Source: Bacteroides sp. Marseille-P3684 (GTDB lineage: Bacteria; Bacteroidota; Bacteroidia; Bacteroidales; Bacteroidaceae). Taken from it: a DNA stretch of 64,000 nt. The notes beneath the pieces were generated by a model. That model did no database searches. It saw only the letters and a program-made list of their open reading frames with translations, and was not told the DNA's origin. The position numbers and the translations under genes were made by a program. The stretch covers positions 1,994,575-2,058,574 of the forward strand of contig NZ_LT985808.1 in NCBI RefSeq assembly GCF_900291465.1. Direction: 5' to 3'. This document shows, in pieces, positions 35,928 through 45,981 of the stretch (its first letter is position 1; each line of letters starts with the position of its first letter).

Positions 35928-36536
35928 TTATTCCGCCAGTTTTTTCAGTTTCTTGAAGTGGTCGATGATGCTTTTATAGCTGACGGTGTTGAATGAGTCG
36001 AAGCGGTTCCAGATGTCTCCCAATACGGCTGCACCTCCGAATCCCAGCTCCTTGACGTGGCGTATGTTGTTGGACTGGATGCCGCCCAAGGCAATCACCT
36101 TGCGGTCTATGATTCCGGTTTTGGATGCTTGCATGAGTTGTGAGCCGGAATAGGCCGAGCTGTAGTTGTTCTTGGAAATGCTGTCGAAAATCGGACTGAG
36201 AAAGACATAGTCACAGAGGACCTTGCGGCGTTTTACGTCGTCGATGGAATGGCATGAACAGCTGATGTGTCCTTTATAGGAAGCCGGTATTTCCGGATTA
36301 CGGTGGTTCAGGTGGATACCCAATAGGTTGAATTCTTCCGTCAGGTAGAAATGGTCATGGACGACAATACGTTTGTGGTATTGTTCGGGGATGAGTGTCA
36401 GCAGACGCTCTGCATAGATAGGCTCTGTTCCCGGTTTGCGCAGGTGCAGGTAGTCCAGGCCTTCTTCAAACAGGGCGGTGATGATCTGGTCTTCCTCGGT
36501 GAAGAATGTCGGGGTAGTTATGACTATAAGTTTCAT
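35928..36536 (-). CDS. ThiE/TenI-like thiamine phosphate synthase family protein
   Basis: A 202-residue TIM-barrel protein related to ThiE and TenI. It shows LHLRKPG (ThiE has QLRxK), VHDHFYLTEEFNLLGIHLN, CSCHSIDDV, FLSPIFDS and ALGGIQSNN. In Bacteroides this second copy is usually TenI-like; TenI isomerises the thiazole tautomer that ThiE then couples. Whether it acts as synthase, tautomerase or a regulator cannot be settled by reading. Start at 36536 (MKLIVITTP) rather than 36569. Last gene of the thi cluster, 53 bp after thiF. Confidence 0.82.
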   Translation of the reverse strand: MKLIVITTPTFFTEEDQIITALFEEGLDYLHLRKPGTEPIYAERLLTLIPEQYHKRIVVHDHFYLTEEFNLLGIHLNHRNPEIPASYKGHISCSCHSIDDVKRRKVLCDYVFLSPIFDSISKNNYSSAYSGSQLMQASKTGIIDRKVIALGGIQSNNIRHVKELGFGGAAVLGDIWNRFDSFNTVSYKSIIDHFKKLKKLAE

Positions 36537-36589
36537 TCTGGTTCCAATTTTCCGCAAAAGTAGTAACATCTGTTCTAAGTGCGAACAGT

Positions 36590-37285
36590 TTAGAGCAAAA
36601 TAATGTTTGATTGCATCGTTCTTAAATCAATCGTCCACAGTTTGCCGATGAGGGGCTCGCCGAATCCCGTGATGACTTTGAGGGCCTCGCATGCCTCTAC
36701 GCAGCCTACTACGCCGGGGGTAACGCCCATGACTCCCTTGGGTGGAGCGGGCATGGAGAGCATCTCTTCTTCATCGGGATAGAGGGTCCGGTAGTTGACC
36801 GGATGCTCCGGATGGTTGAAGACGGCGACTTGTCCGTCGAAGGCGCGGATGCTGCCATAGACATAGATTTTCCCCAGCCGGACACAGGCGTCGTTGATGA
36901 GATAGCGGGTGGCAAAGTTGTCGCATCCGTCGATGACCAGGTCATAGGGAGCGATGAGGCTGTCCGCATTTTCGGCTGTGAGTCGGTAAGGATAGGTCTG
37001 GATATGGACTTCGCTGTTGAGCCGCTCCAGGCGTTGCCGGGCTTGTTCGGCTTTTGATAGTCCCAGTTCGTCTTCGGCATAGAGTACTTGTCGTTGCAGG
37101 TTGCTGTGGTCGACCACGTCGTCATCGACCAGTCCCAGTGTACCGATGCCGGCGCCGGTAAGATAGAGGGCGATGGGAGAGCCCAGTCCGCCTACTCCGA
37201 CGAGCAGCACTTTGGCACGGCGGATTTTCTCTTGTCCTGCGGCTCCGATTTCGGGGAGCATGGTTTGTCGGTTATATCGGTCCAT
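36590..37285 (-). CDS. thiF: ThiF/MoeB-type adenylyltransferase without zinc cysteines
   Basis: E1-like enzyme of 231 residues that adenylates the C-terminal glycine of ThiS. The nucleotide loop GVGGLGSP lies at 30-37, then LVDDDVVDHSNLQRQVLY and DGCDNFATRYLIND. The paired CxxC zinc motifs and the Cys of PSCAEAG seen in E. coli ThiF/MoeB are absent; that stretch reads SMPAPPKGVMGVTPGVVG. So zinc is probably not bound and sulfur transfer may not use an acyl-disulfide. Assigned to thiF by the cluster. 142 bp separate it from thiH, containing a hairpin. Confidence 0.85.
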   Translation of the reverse strand: MDRYNRQTMLPEIGAAGQEKIRRAKVLLVGVGGLGSPIALYLTGAGIGTLGLVDDDVVDHSNLQRQVLYAEDELGLSKAEQARQRLERLNSEVHIQTYPYRLTAENADSLIAPYDLVIDGCDNFATRYLINDACVRLGKIYVYGSIRAFDGQVAVFNHPEHPVNYRTLYPDEEEMLSMPAPPKGVMGVTPGVVGCVEACEALKVITGFGEPLIGKLWTIDLRTMQSNIILL

Positions 37286-37344
37286 GTTGAGTATATATAT
37301 AAGGTGGGTGAATAAGTATAAACGGGGGGATTGTCCAATGACAG

Positions 37345-37404
37345 GATGGCACGGACGGTTTCATGCTTTCCGGGGAGGGGAAGCTTCCGTTCGTCCGTGC
37401 CATC
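37345..37404 (-). other. 13-bp stem hairpin between thiH and thiF
   Basis: GATGGCACGGACG (37345-37357) is perfectly complementary to CGTCCGTGCCATC (37392-37404), loop 34 nt. No T-tract follows on the minus strand. It may lower thiF expression, protect the upstream mRNA, or be a decayed repeat. Confidence 0.6.
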
Positions 37405-37427
37405 GGTGTCAGGGGTATTGCAAGGAA

Positions 37428-38561
37428 TTATCTTCCGGCAGCTCTTGTCGCATCAAAGCTGGCGTCCCAATCTTTCCAGACCGGTTCGCGTCCCAGACGT
37501 TGGAGTGCCTTCCATACTTCGACAGCCTTACGCTCGTCGCTGACGTGGAACTGTTCCAAGGTCTGCGGGTAGCTGTAGTATCCGCCCGGTTCCGTCTTGC
37601 TCTCGGCGCTCATGGTGGTCACGCCCAGCGTAGCCATGTGGTCACGGAACTCTGCGCTCTCGCGAGTGGAATAGGAGATATCCACGTCGTGGTCAAAGAT
37701 GCGCATGGCAAAAGTCAGCTGTGCCAGTTCGCGGTCGCTCATGATGACGTTGGGTTGGAAGCCTCCATTTTCCGAAGGACGCATACGCGGGAAGTTGACA
37801 CTGTACTTGGTTTTCCAGTAATGCTTCTGCAGGTAGCGCAGGTGATAGGCCATCATGGTGACGTCGGTGCGCCAGTCTTCCAGACCGATAAGGACGCCCA
37901 TGCCGATGGAGTGCACTCCTGCCTGTCCCATGCGGTCAAAGCCGTTTACACGCCATTCGAAGTTGGATTTCATGCCACGGGGATGGTAAATCTTGTAGTT
38001 TGCCTTGTTGTACGTCTCCTGGAAGCAGATGACCCCGTTCAGTCCGTGATGGGTCAGCTCCTCATACTCCTCGGCGCTCAGCGGCATCACCTCAATCTTC
38101 AGGTTACTGAAGTAGGGCTTTGCCAGGTCGAGCGCACGGGCAATGTAGGGTACACCTGCCTTGGCTGGATTCTCTCCGGTCACGATCAGCAGGTTCTCGA
38201 AGGGGGCAAGCTTCTTGATGGCCTTGTATTCGTTGACCATCTCCTCCTCGGTGAGGATGGTACGCTTCATCGGGTTGCTGGCATGGAAGCCGCAATAGAT
38301 GCACGAGTTGGTGCACGAGTTGGTGATGTAGAGCGGTACGAACATCGAGATGGTCTTGCCGAAGCGCTCCAAGGTATATTTCTGGCTCAGGCGGGCCATG
38401 GTCTCCAGATAGGGTTCTGCCGCCGGCGAAATCAGAGCCATGAAGTCTTCCACGTCACAGTGTTCTTTACTCAAGGCTCGGCGTACGTCGGCGTCAGTCT
38501 TTGAAAGGATTTTCTTCGTGGTCTCATCCCACGAAATCTTTTCCAGTTCATCACTAAACAT
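37428..38561 (-). CDS. thiH: 2-iminoacetate synthase (tyrosine lyase)
   Basis: Radical SAM enzyme of 377 residues that splits tyrosine to dehydroglycine and p-cresol to supply the thiazole glycine unit. The 4Fe-4S motif is C83-x3-C87-x2-C90 (SCTNSCIYCGFH). The BATS-type C-terminal region contains ISYSTRESAEFRDH and GVTTMSAESKTEPGGY. Use of ThiH rather than ThiO fits an anaerobe. 37 bp after thiC. Confidence 0.96.
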   Translation of the reverse strand: MFSDELEKISWDETTKKILSKTDADVRRALSKEHCDVEDFMALISPAAEPYLETMARLSQKYTLERFGKTISMFVPLYITNSCTNSCIYCGFHASNPMKRTILTEEEMVNEYKAIKKLAPFENLLIVTGENPAKAGVPYIARALDLAKPYFSNLKIEVMPLSAEEYEELTHHGLNGVICFQETYNKANYKIYHPRGMKSNFEWRVNGFDRMGQAGVHSIGMGVLIGLEDWRTDVTMMAYHLRYLQKHYWKTKYSVNFPRMRPSENGGFQPNVIMSDRELAQLTFAMRIFDHDVDISYSTRESAEFRDHMATLGVTTMSAESKTEPGGYYSYPQTLEQFHVSDERKAVEVWKALQRLGREPVWKDWDASFDATRAAGR

Positions 38562-38598
38562 GATTCTTGCTTTTCTATTGATTGTTATAGTCGGTTAC

Positions 38599-40311
<1,713 letters not shown>

Positions 40312-40364
40312 TTATATAAGGTGTATAAGTAGTTCCTATTGGTTGTGGGTTGATGGTGGATGAA

Positions 40365-41141
40365 TCAGTTGTTCAGGAAGGCTGTCAGGGGAGAGCTGGC
40401 GGACGCTTCCAGTGTGTTGCCTACGCTGCCCAGTCCGGCTTCATAGGCACGGCGTCCGGCGATGACGGCTTCCTTGAAGGCTGTTGCCATCTCGACAGGG
40501 TTGCCGGCAACGGCAATGGCGGTGTTGACCAGGCAGGCCGATGCACCCATCTCCATGGCTTCGGCTGCATGGCTGGGAGCGCCGATGCCTGCATCCACGA
40601 CGACAGGGACTCCCGCCTGCTCGATGATGATGCGGATGAAGTCTTTCGTCTGCAGTCCCTTATTGGTCCCGATGGGGGCAGCCAGCGGCATGACGGTGGC
40701 GGCACCGGCTTCCTCCAGCTGACGGCAGAGGACGGGGTCTGCCTGGCAGTAGGGCAGTACGACGAAGCCCATCTTCACCAGTTTCTCCGTTGCCTTCAGT
40801 GTCTCGACGGAGTCGGGGAGGAGGTAGCGCGGGTCAGGATGGATTTCCAGCTTCAGCCAGTTGGTGCCGAAGGCCTCGCGTGCCATCTGTGCGGCGAAGA
40901 CGGCTTCCTCGGCATCCCGCACGCCTGACGTGTTCGGCAGGAGCTGGATGTGCGGATGACGGATGTGCTTCAGCATGTCGTCTTCCTTGTTGTCCAGTTC
41001 GATGCGCTTCATGGCTACGGTCACCATTTCGGTGCCGGAAGCAAGGATGGCTTGTTCCATCAGTTCGTTGGAGTTGAATTTACCGGTTCCCAGGAACAGA
41101 CGTGAGTCAAACTCACGTCCGGCTATGATTAATTTTTCCAT
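40365..41141 (-). CDS. thiG: thiazole synthase
   Basis: TIM-barrel enzyme of 258 residues that joins 1-deoxyxylulose 5-phosphate, dehydroglycine and ThiS-thiocarboxylate into the thiazole phosphate. Seen: [11 protein letters not shown] at the start, [14 protein letters not shown] (the Schiff-base Lys region), and [20 protein letters not shown] for phosphate binding. Typical length. 27 bp after thiE. Confidence 0.96.
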   Translation of the reverse strand: MEKLIIAGREFDSRLFLGTGKFNSNELMEQAILASGTEMVTVAMKRIELDNKEDDMLKHIRHPHIQLLPNTSGVRDAEEAVFAAQMAREAFGTNWLKLEIHPDPRYLLPDSVETLKATEKLVKMGFVVLPYCQADPVLCRQLEEAGAATVMPLAAPIGTNKGLQTKDFIRIIIEQAGVPVVVDAGIGAPSHAAEAMEMGASACLVNTAIAVAGNPVEMATAFKEAVIAGRRAYEAGLGSVGNTLEASASSPLTAFLNN

Positions 41142-41168
41142 AATGTTATGATGAATTTGTGATTAAGA

Positions 41169-41789
41169 TTAGACATTGATTCGGACGATGCGCGCCACCT
41201 CAGCCACCGGGTCGGCAGCACGGAGGATGGACCCCGAGAGGGCGATGCCCTGTACACCGGTCTGCATGATGGCGGGGATGTCGTCGTAGGTGATGCCCCC
41301 GATGGCAACCACCGGTAGCCGGATGCCGCTTTCCCTCATCTGACGGATGATGTCGCGGTAGCCCTCCAGTCCCAGCACCGGGCTGAGATTCTTTTTGGTG
41401 GTCGTGAAGCGGAAGGGACCGCACCCGATGTAGTCGGCTCCAGCGCGGTGATGGCTGCATACGTCGTCAAACGTGTTGGCAGTCCCGCCAATCAGGTATT
41501 CTTCACCCAGCAGCTGCCGGGCTTCGGCAATGGGCATGTCGTTCTTTCCCAGGTGGACACCGTCGGCATGGATTTCCTTCACCAGCTCCACGTGGTCATC
41601 GATGATGAAGGTGGCTTCGTGCTGGCGGCACAGTTCCTGCACCTGGAGGGCCGTTGCCTTCAGTTCGTCAGCGGACGCGTCCTTCATGCGCAGCTGGACC
41701 CACTTGCAACCGCCTTCGAGTGCGATGCGGGCAGAGTCAAGGTAGGAATACTGTTCGGTGAAATGAGTGATGAATTGTAAGGGCAGCAT
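41169..41789 (-). CDS. thiE: thiamine phosphate synthase
   Basis: A 206-residue TIM barrel that couples HMP-PP and thiazole phosphate to thiamine phosphate. Canonical ThiE segments: WVQLRMKDA, IIDDHVELVKEIHADGVHLGKND, LIGGTANTFDDV, YIGCGPFRFTTTK and AIGGITYDDI. It is the better of the two ThiE-like genes. 5 bp after thiS. Confidence 0.95.
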   Translation of the reverse strand: MLPLQFITHFTEQYSYLDSARIALEGGCKWVQLRMKDASADELKATALQVQELCRQHEATFIIDDHVELVKEIHADGVHLGKNDMPIAEARQLLGEEYLIGGTANTFDDVCSHHRAGADYIGCGPFRFTTTKKNLSPVLGLEGYRDIIRQMRESGIRLPVVAIGGITYDDIPAIMQTGVQGIALSGSILRAADPVAEVARIVRINV

Positions 41790-41794
41790 CGTCG

Positions 41795-41995
41795 TTATCC
41801 TCCACAGGCAGCTTTAATGATTACAACATGCGCTTCGGCGGGAATCTCTGTCGCGTTCCATTCCGTACGCGGAATCATCTTGTTGTTGACTGCCAAGGCT
41901 ACACCTTGCCCGGGAAGTTCGAGTTGGGCTGCCAGCGCATCCACATGGATGTGTTCGGCAACCTCGTGCTCTTTGTTGTTTACATAGATTTTCAT
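41795..41995 (-). CDS. thiS: sulfur carrier protein ThiS
   Basis: A 66-residue ubiquitin-like protein starting MKIYVNNKEHEV and ending in the required double glycine (KAACGG), which is activated by ThiF and carries the thiazole sulfur. Upstream extensions in frame run through the TPP riboswitch and are not coding. First gene of the thi operon. Confidence 0.95.
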   Translation of the reverse strand: MKIYVNNKEHEVAEHIHVDALAAQLELPGQGVALAVNNKMIPRTEWNATEIPAEAHVVIIKAACGG

Positions 41996-42074
41996 AAGCC
42001 TGTATTTAAATGGGTTCGGGAAACAAAGAGAGTTGCCGGGGAAGGCAAATGGGAGAGAAGAGTTGGATTCCGTA

Positions 42075-42155
42075 ACAATCCCTTCGGCGGTACTAACCGC
42101 ATCAGGTTCGTAGGGTATGATCTCAGCCCGCCAGTGGGCACCCCTTTGTTTGTTC
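42075..42155 (-). promoter_or_regulatory. TPP riboswitch (THI box)
   Basis: On the minus strand the full consensus is present: GGGGTGCC (42144-42137), GGCTGAGAT with the pyrimidine-sensing CTGAGA (42126-42121), ATACCC, GAACCTGATGCGGTTA, and TACCGCCGAAGGGA ending near 42079. It controls the thiS-thiE-thiG-thiC-thiH-thiF operon. A short hairpin TTGCC/GGCAA (42033-42048) followed by a T-rich stretch, between aptamer and thiS, could be the expression platform. A TACTTTTG -7 box sits at 42161-42168. Confidence 0.95.
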
Positions 42156-42160
42156 GGGGG

Positions 42161-42168
42161 CAAAAGTA
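42161..42168 (-). promoter_or_regulatory. -7 box of the thi operon
   Basis: TACTTTTG on the minus strand, 6-7 nt before the first aptamer bases, so the transcript starts with the riboswitch. No clear -33 box. Confidence 0.6.
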
Positions 42169-42323
42169 ATAATAAAGCCGGAAAAGCATGTTTATTTCTT
42201 GGAATTTCTTTCGTGATTTTGTGACCATGTCGGGCTGTGACCTCTGTCATCTGCGGCTTCCGGCAGGCTTTCGGGCTCGTCTGTGTACGTCAGAGACTTG
42301 ATACATGTGGGGGACAGGTGGAC

Positions 42324-42388
42324 CAAAGTATTATACTTAGGTAGGCTAAGTATCATACTTAGGCACCCTAAGTATAATACTTTGGTCT
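42324..42388. repeat. array of three palindromes at 22-bp spacing
   Basis: AAGTAT-n-ATACTT units centred at 42332, 42354 and 42376, exactly 22 bp apart, flanked by CCA/TGG or CT/AGG. Nearly the same sequence as the array at 25.7 kb. It lies in the 451-bp gap between the symporter stop (42447) and thiS (41995); the rest of that gap holds the riboswitch, its promoter and about 130 bp with nothing recognisable. Confidence 0.82.
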
Positions 42389-42446
42389 GTCTATCCCGTA
42401 CCTTCATGCGATACGGGCTGGGGATGTGTGTGATGGGAACGAGGGC

Positions 42447-44018
42447 TTAGTGTCCGTTGAAGAAGATGTAGAGGGCAATCATGACTACAATCAGGGCCGC
42501 CCACAGGAATACGACCGACTTGGCAGGCTTGCCCAGCTTGCCATAGTCCAGCTTGTTGCCTTCGGGTTTCTTGTCGAGCAGGCTGATGATGGTCATGCCC
42601 ACACAGATGGCGACAAACAGGTCAAACGACAGCATCATGAAGTGAGGCCAGATGCCGGGATACTCTTCCGCCGGGAACACCCACAGGTAGAGGATGCCCA
42701 CCAGGATGCTGAAGGCTGTTCCGAAGGTCAGCGCAAAGTTGGCGGCACGGGTGGTGGCACGCTTCCAGAAGACGCCGAAGAGGAACACGGCGGACATCGG
42801 GGGAGCGATGAAGCCGAGGACCGACTGGAAGATGTTGAACAGGTCCAGTCCCTTGATGCTGTCAATCGCCACACAGATGATGATGGAGATGATGGAGCCG
42901 GCGACCGTCACCATACGTCCCACACTGATAATCTCCCGGGTAGAGGCATTCGGACGGTACTTCTTCAGGTAGATGTCGATGGTGAACACCGTGCTCAGGG
43001 CATTCAGTGCCGAGCCGACCGTGCTGACCAGGGCAGCCGTCAGTACGGCCATCACCAGTCCGACCATGCCGATGGGGAAGAGGTTGGTGACCATGGTCAT
43101 GTAGGCTTCGTCCGGGTTCTGGAGGGTGGGGAACAGGGCGAAGCAGATGATGCCGGGGATGATGTAGAGGGGTACGTCGAGAATCTTCAGCCAGCCCGTC
43201 AGGTTGGCACCCAGCTGGCCCTGCTTGAGGCTCTTGGCAGCCAGCACCGGCTGGACCATCGACTGGTCCGTACACCAGAACCACACGCCCATGACCGGAT
43301 AGCCCAGGAGGATGGGCAGCCACGGGAAGGCGGGGTCATCGTTGGGGCGGAACAGGTTCCAGTAGTCCGCAGGGACGGCGGCGGCAAGCCCTTCGGGACC
43401 GCCGACTTTCACCAGTCCGACGCCCGTCAGGATGGCGGAGACAACGATGAGCAGCACCATCTGGAACACGTTGGTATACGCCACCGCCTTCAGACCTCCG
43501 GCAATGGTGAAGAATGCCGAGATGAGCAGCAGTATCAGGGCGGACTGCCACATGGGGATTTCGAATATCTGACGGATGAGGATGCCGCCGGCAAAGAGCG
43601 TCAGGGCAAGCCATGAGATGAGGATGGTCACGATGGTGTACCATGCCAGGATGTTGCGGGTGGACTGACCGAAGCGGCGTCCCATGAATTCCGGGAGGGT
43701 GGTCACCTTGGCTCCCAGGTAGCGGGGAGCGAACACGAAGGCAAGCAGGCAGATGAACACGAAGGCATACCAGGCGTAGTTGCCCGAGACGACACCGGTC
43801 GTGAAGCCTGCGCTGGCTGAAGCTATCAGCATCGAAGGGCCGACATTGGTGCCCCACATGGAGAAGCCGATGTGATGCCAGCTCAGGGAGTGGTCCGCCA
43901 TGAACAGGCTGCTGTCCTTCTTACGCTTCATGCTTGCCCAGATGCCGATGGCCATCAGGATGACGAAGTAGGCAGCCAGGATGACCCAGTCGAGGGGCTC
44001 GAGAAATCTTGCACTCAT
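42447..44018 (-). CDS. sodium:solute symporter (SSS family, SGLT-like)
   Basis: A 523-residue inner-membrane symporter with about 14 helices. The family pattern is evident in GTNVGPSMLIASASAGFTTG (unwound helix 1), ALSTVFTIDIYLKKYRP (the SSF signature region) and WFWCTDQSMVQPVLAAKSLKQG, which aligns in position with the sugar-side helix of SGLT-type transporters. Substrate is therefore probably a sugar or sugar derivative, but this is inferred. It is the last gene of a set with the UroD-corrinoid protein, GH31 and the beta-helix protein; the gap to the UroD gene is 134 bp. Confidence 0.88.
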   Translation of the reverse strand: MSARFLEPLDWVILAAYFVILMAIGIWASMKRKKDSSLFMADHSLSWHHIGFSMWGTNVGPSMLIASASAGFTTGVVSGNYAWYAFVFICLLAFVFAPRYLGAKVTTLPEFMGRRFGQSTRNILAWYTIVTILISWLALTLFAGGILIRQIFEIPMWQSALILLLISAFFTIAGGLKAVAYTNVFQMVLLIVVSAILTGVGLVKVGGPEGLAAAVPADYWNLFRPNDDPAFPWLPILLGYPVMGVWFWCTDQSMVQPVLAAKSLKQGQLGANLTGWLKILDVPLYIIPGIICFALFPTLQNPDEAYMTMVTNLFPIGMVGLVMAVLTAALVSTVGSALNALSTVFTIDIYLKKYRPNASTREIISVGRMVTVAGSIISIIICVAIDSIKGLDLFNIFQSVLGFIAPPMSAVFLFGVFWKRATTRAANFALTFGTAFSILVGILYLWVFPAEEYPGIWPHFMMLSFDLFVAICVGMTIISLLDKKPEGNKLDYGKLGKPAKSVVFLWAALIVVMIALYIFFNGH

Positions 44019-44152
44019 AATGTTTGTATCAGATAAAAGGTTAGTAATTCAGTGTTCGCATGCCCGGCTCCTCCGTTGGCAGGAGAAGCCGGGCGGATGC
44101 GAAACTTGAGTCAGTAAATCAAAAGTTCAAAAAGTGATGTGGGGGTGCCGCG

Positions 44153-45958
44153 TCAGGCTACACCCAGCAGCCGTTTGGCAACGGTGACGGCGGAGTTGGC
44201 ATTGTCGCTGTAGCCGTCGGCGCCAATCTCGTCGGCAAAGGCCTGGTTGACGGGAGCGCCGCCCACCATGATTTTCACCTGGTCGCGGATGCCGGCTGCG
44301 CTCACCGCATCGATGACGTCCTTCATGTAGGTCATGGTCGTGGTCAGCAGGGCGCTCATGCAGAGGATGTCGGCATGCTGGTCTTTCACGGCTTGCACAA
44401 ACTTCTCGGCAGGCACGTCGATGCCGATGTTGATGACCTCGAAGCCGCTGCCTTCCAGCATCGATGCCACGAGGTTCTTGCCGATGTCGTGCAGGTCGCC
44501 TTTGACCGTACCGATGACCACACGTCCGATGGTGGTCGAGGCACTGCCCTGAAGGAGGGGCTTCAGCAGCTCCAGGGCACCCTTCATGGCGCGTCCAGCC
44601 ATCAGCAGCTGGGGCACGAATGCCTTGCCGTCCTGGAAGCGTTGTCCCACTTCGCCCATCGCCTTGATCATGTAGTTGTTGATGATGTCCTGCGGGGGCA
44701 CTCCCTTCTCGATGGCTTTCCGGGTCACCTCGACAGCCGGTTCCAGCTTGCCGCCGACAATGGCGTCGAACAGCGGCTTCAGCTCTTCATCCTCTTCCCG
44801 GGGAGTCTGTACACGGACGGCTTCGCTGTCGGCAGGCTTCTCCTGTTCGGCTGACGGAGCCTGTGCCTCTGTCGGGGTCGAGGACGACTTGCCGCGATAC
44901 TCCTCGACGATGCGCAGTGCCTGTTCCACCTCCCGTTCGTTGTGGAAGTCCATTTCGAGGTGTACGCCGTCGGCACCGATGTTGTCGAGCAGCGGTTTCA
45001 GTTCGTCCAGGGTCACCCAGCTTGCCAGGATGCTCTTGCCGGCGGCGAGGATACGCTTGTAGAGGTCATACCACTTGGGCGACCCGCCTTGCGGCTCACC
45101 CACGCCCGGCGTCCACTGGATGGCGTTCAGTTTCTCGATTTCGAGCAGGGCGGGCAGGTGGCGCATGGCGCCTACGCCGTCGAGATGGTAGAGTGTGTAG
45201 TCAATCTTCTGGCATTGCTGGCGGATGAAGGGCTGTACGAAACGCCGGTAGTCCGCCTCGCTGATCATCGTGGAGATGTCGCTCTGCAGCTTGGTCATGC
45301 GTCCCGGTGCCCACGCCGAGAAGTAGCAGAACGCCATTTCGTCTCCTTCGCGGATGATGTCATACAGCTCGTCGTACACCTGGAAGTAGATGTCATTGAT
45401 TTGCTGCATCTGGTGTTCCAGTACCTCGGGCTGCATGGCTGTGTCGAGCAGCACCTTGTCGGTGCCCTTGAGGGCGGCCAGCACATCGAGTCCCTCCATC
45501 AGGTCGGGCATGCCGACGTAGTAATGTCCCTGTGCCTTCTTCTTGCAGGCACGCAGCAGGTCCTTGTGCAGCTGCCAGGCGGCATTGTTTTCCGGGTCGA
45601 ACGTGATGTCGTCGGTGAAGTGGGGGTTCGGATGAATCCAGATGGTGTCTTCCCCTCCTTCAAACACGCCTCCCAGGATGGCGGCGAGGGAGCCGGGGCC
45701 CAGTTGGGTATTTGCTACGGGCAGGATGTCTGCCAGGAGCGAGCTGTGGGCGACATACCAGTCGAGGTATGCGGCGCGCCACTCCGGGTCGAACCATTTC
45801 TGGTTTAAGTCCTTGGGCGGTTCGGGAGCCGGGACGTCGGCGTGCGGGGTCACTCCTTCCTGGAAGTGCTCCCACATGTTCAACACGATGCCTTTGTGGT
45901 TCCACCAGTCCATGTAGTGCTGCTTGGTTTCAGCCATATTCTTTTTCCAAGTTTCCAT
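44153..45958 (-). CDS. UroD-fold methyltransferase fused to a corrinoid-binding protein
   Basis: A 601-residue cytoplasmic fusion. Residues 1 to about 355 are a uroporphyrinogen decarboxylase-like (UroD/MtbA/O-demethylase) TIM barrel; 356-392 is a Ser/Pro/Ala/Glu linker; 393-470 is a B12-binding helical cap domain; 471-601 is a cobalamin domain with base-off motif D488-x-H490-x2-G493 (GDLHDIGKN), SALL (536-539) and GGAP (566-569). Known methyltransferase systems (MtaB/MtaC, MtvB/MtvC) usually keep these modules as separate proteins. The HxC zinc motif of MtaA/MtbA is replaced by HLD (258-260), so it is not a standard CoM methylase and may be the substrate-side enzyme. Neither an activator (RamA-like) nor a second methyltransferase is seen here. 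Gene starts 23 bp after GH31. Confidence 0.85.
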   Translation of the reverse strand: METWKKNMAETKQHYMDWWNHKGIVLNMWEHFQEGVTPHADVPAPEPPKDLNQKWFDPEWRAAYLDWYVAHSSLLADILPVANTQLGPGSLAAILGGVFEGGEDTIWIHPNPHFTDDITFDPENNAAWQLHKDLLRACKKKAQGHYYVGMPDLMEGLDVLAALKGTDKVLLDTAMQPEVLEHQMQQINDIYFQVYDELYDIIREGDEMAFCYFSAWAPGRMTKLQSDISTMISEADYRRFVQPFIRQQCQKIDYTLYHLDGVGAMRHLPALLEIEKLNAIQWTPGVGEPQGGSPKWYDLYKRILAAGKSILASWVTLDELKPLLDNIGADGVHLEMDFHNEREVEQALRIVEEYRGKSSSTPTEAQAPSAEQEKPADSEAVRVQTPREEDEELKPLFDAIVGGKLEPAVEVTRKAIEKGVPPQDIINNYMIKAMGEVGQRFQDGKAFVPQLLMAGRAMKGALELLKPLLQGSASTTIGRVVIGTVKGDLHDIGKNLVASMLEGSGFEVINIGIDVPAEKFVQAVKDQHADILCMSALLTTTMTYMKDVIDAVSAAGIRDQVKIMVGGAPVNQAFADEIGADGYSDNANSAVTVAKRLLGVA

Positions 45959-45981
45959 AATACTCTGCCTTTTTTGAATGT

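Noticed and set aside
41996-42250. Upstream extension of thiS
   Set aside because: The region is the TPP riboswitch and its promoter.
42426-43616. 396-codon plus-strand frame opposite the symporter
   Set aside because: Asp/Gly/His/Gln-rich antisense of a membrane protein gene; no independent signal.
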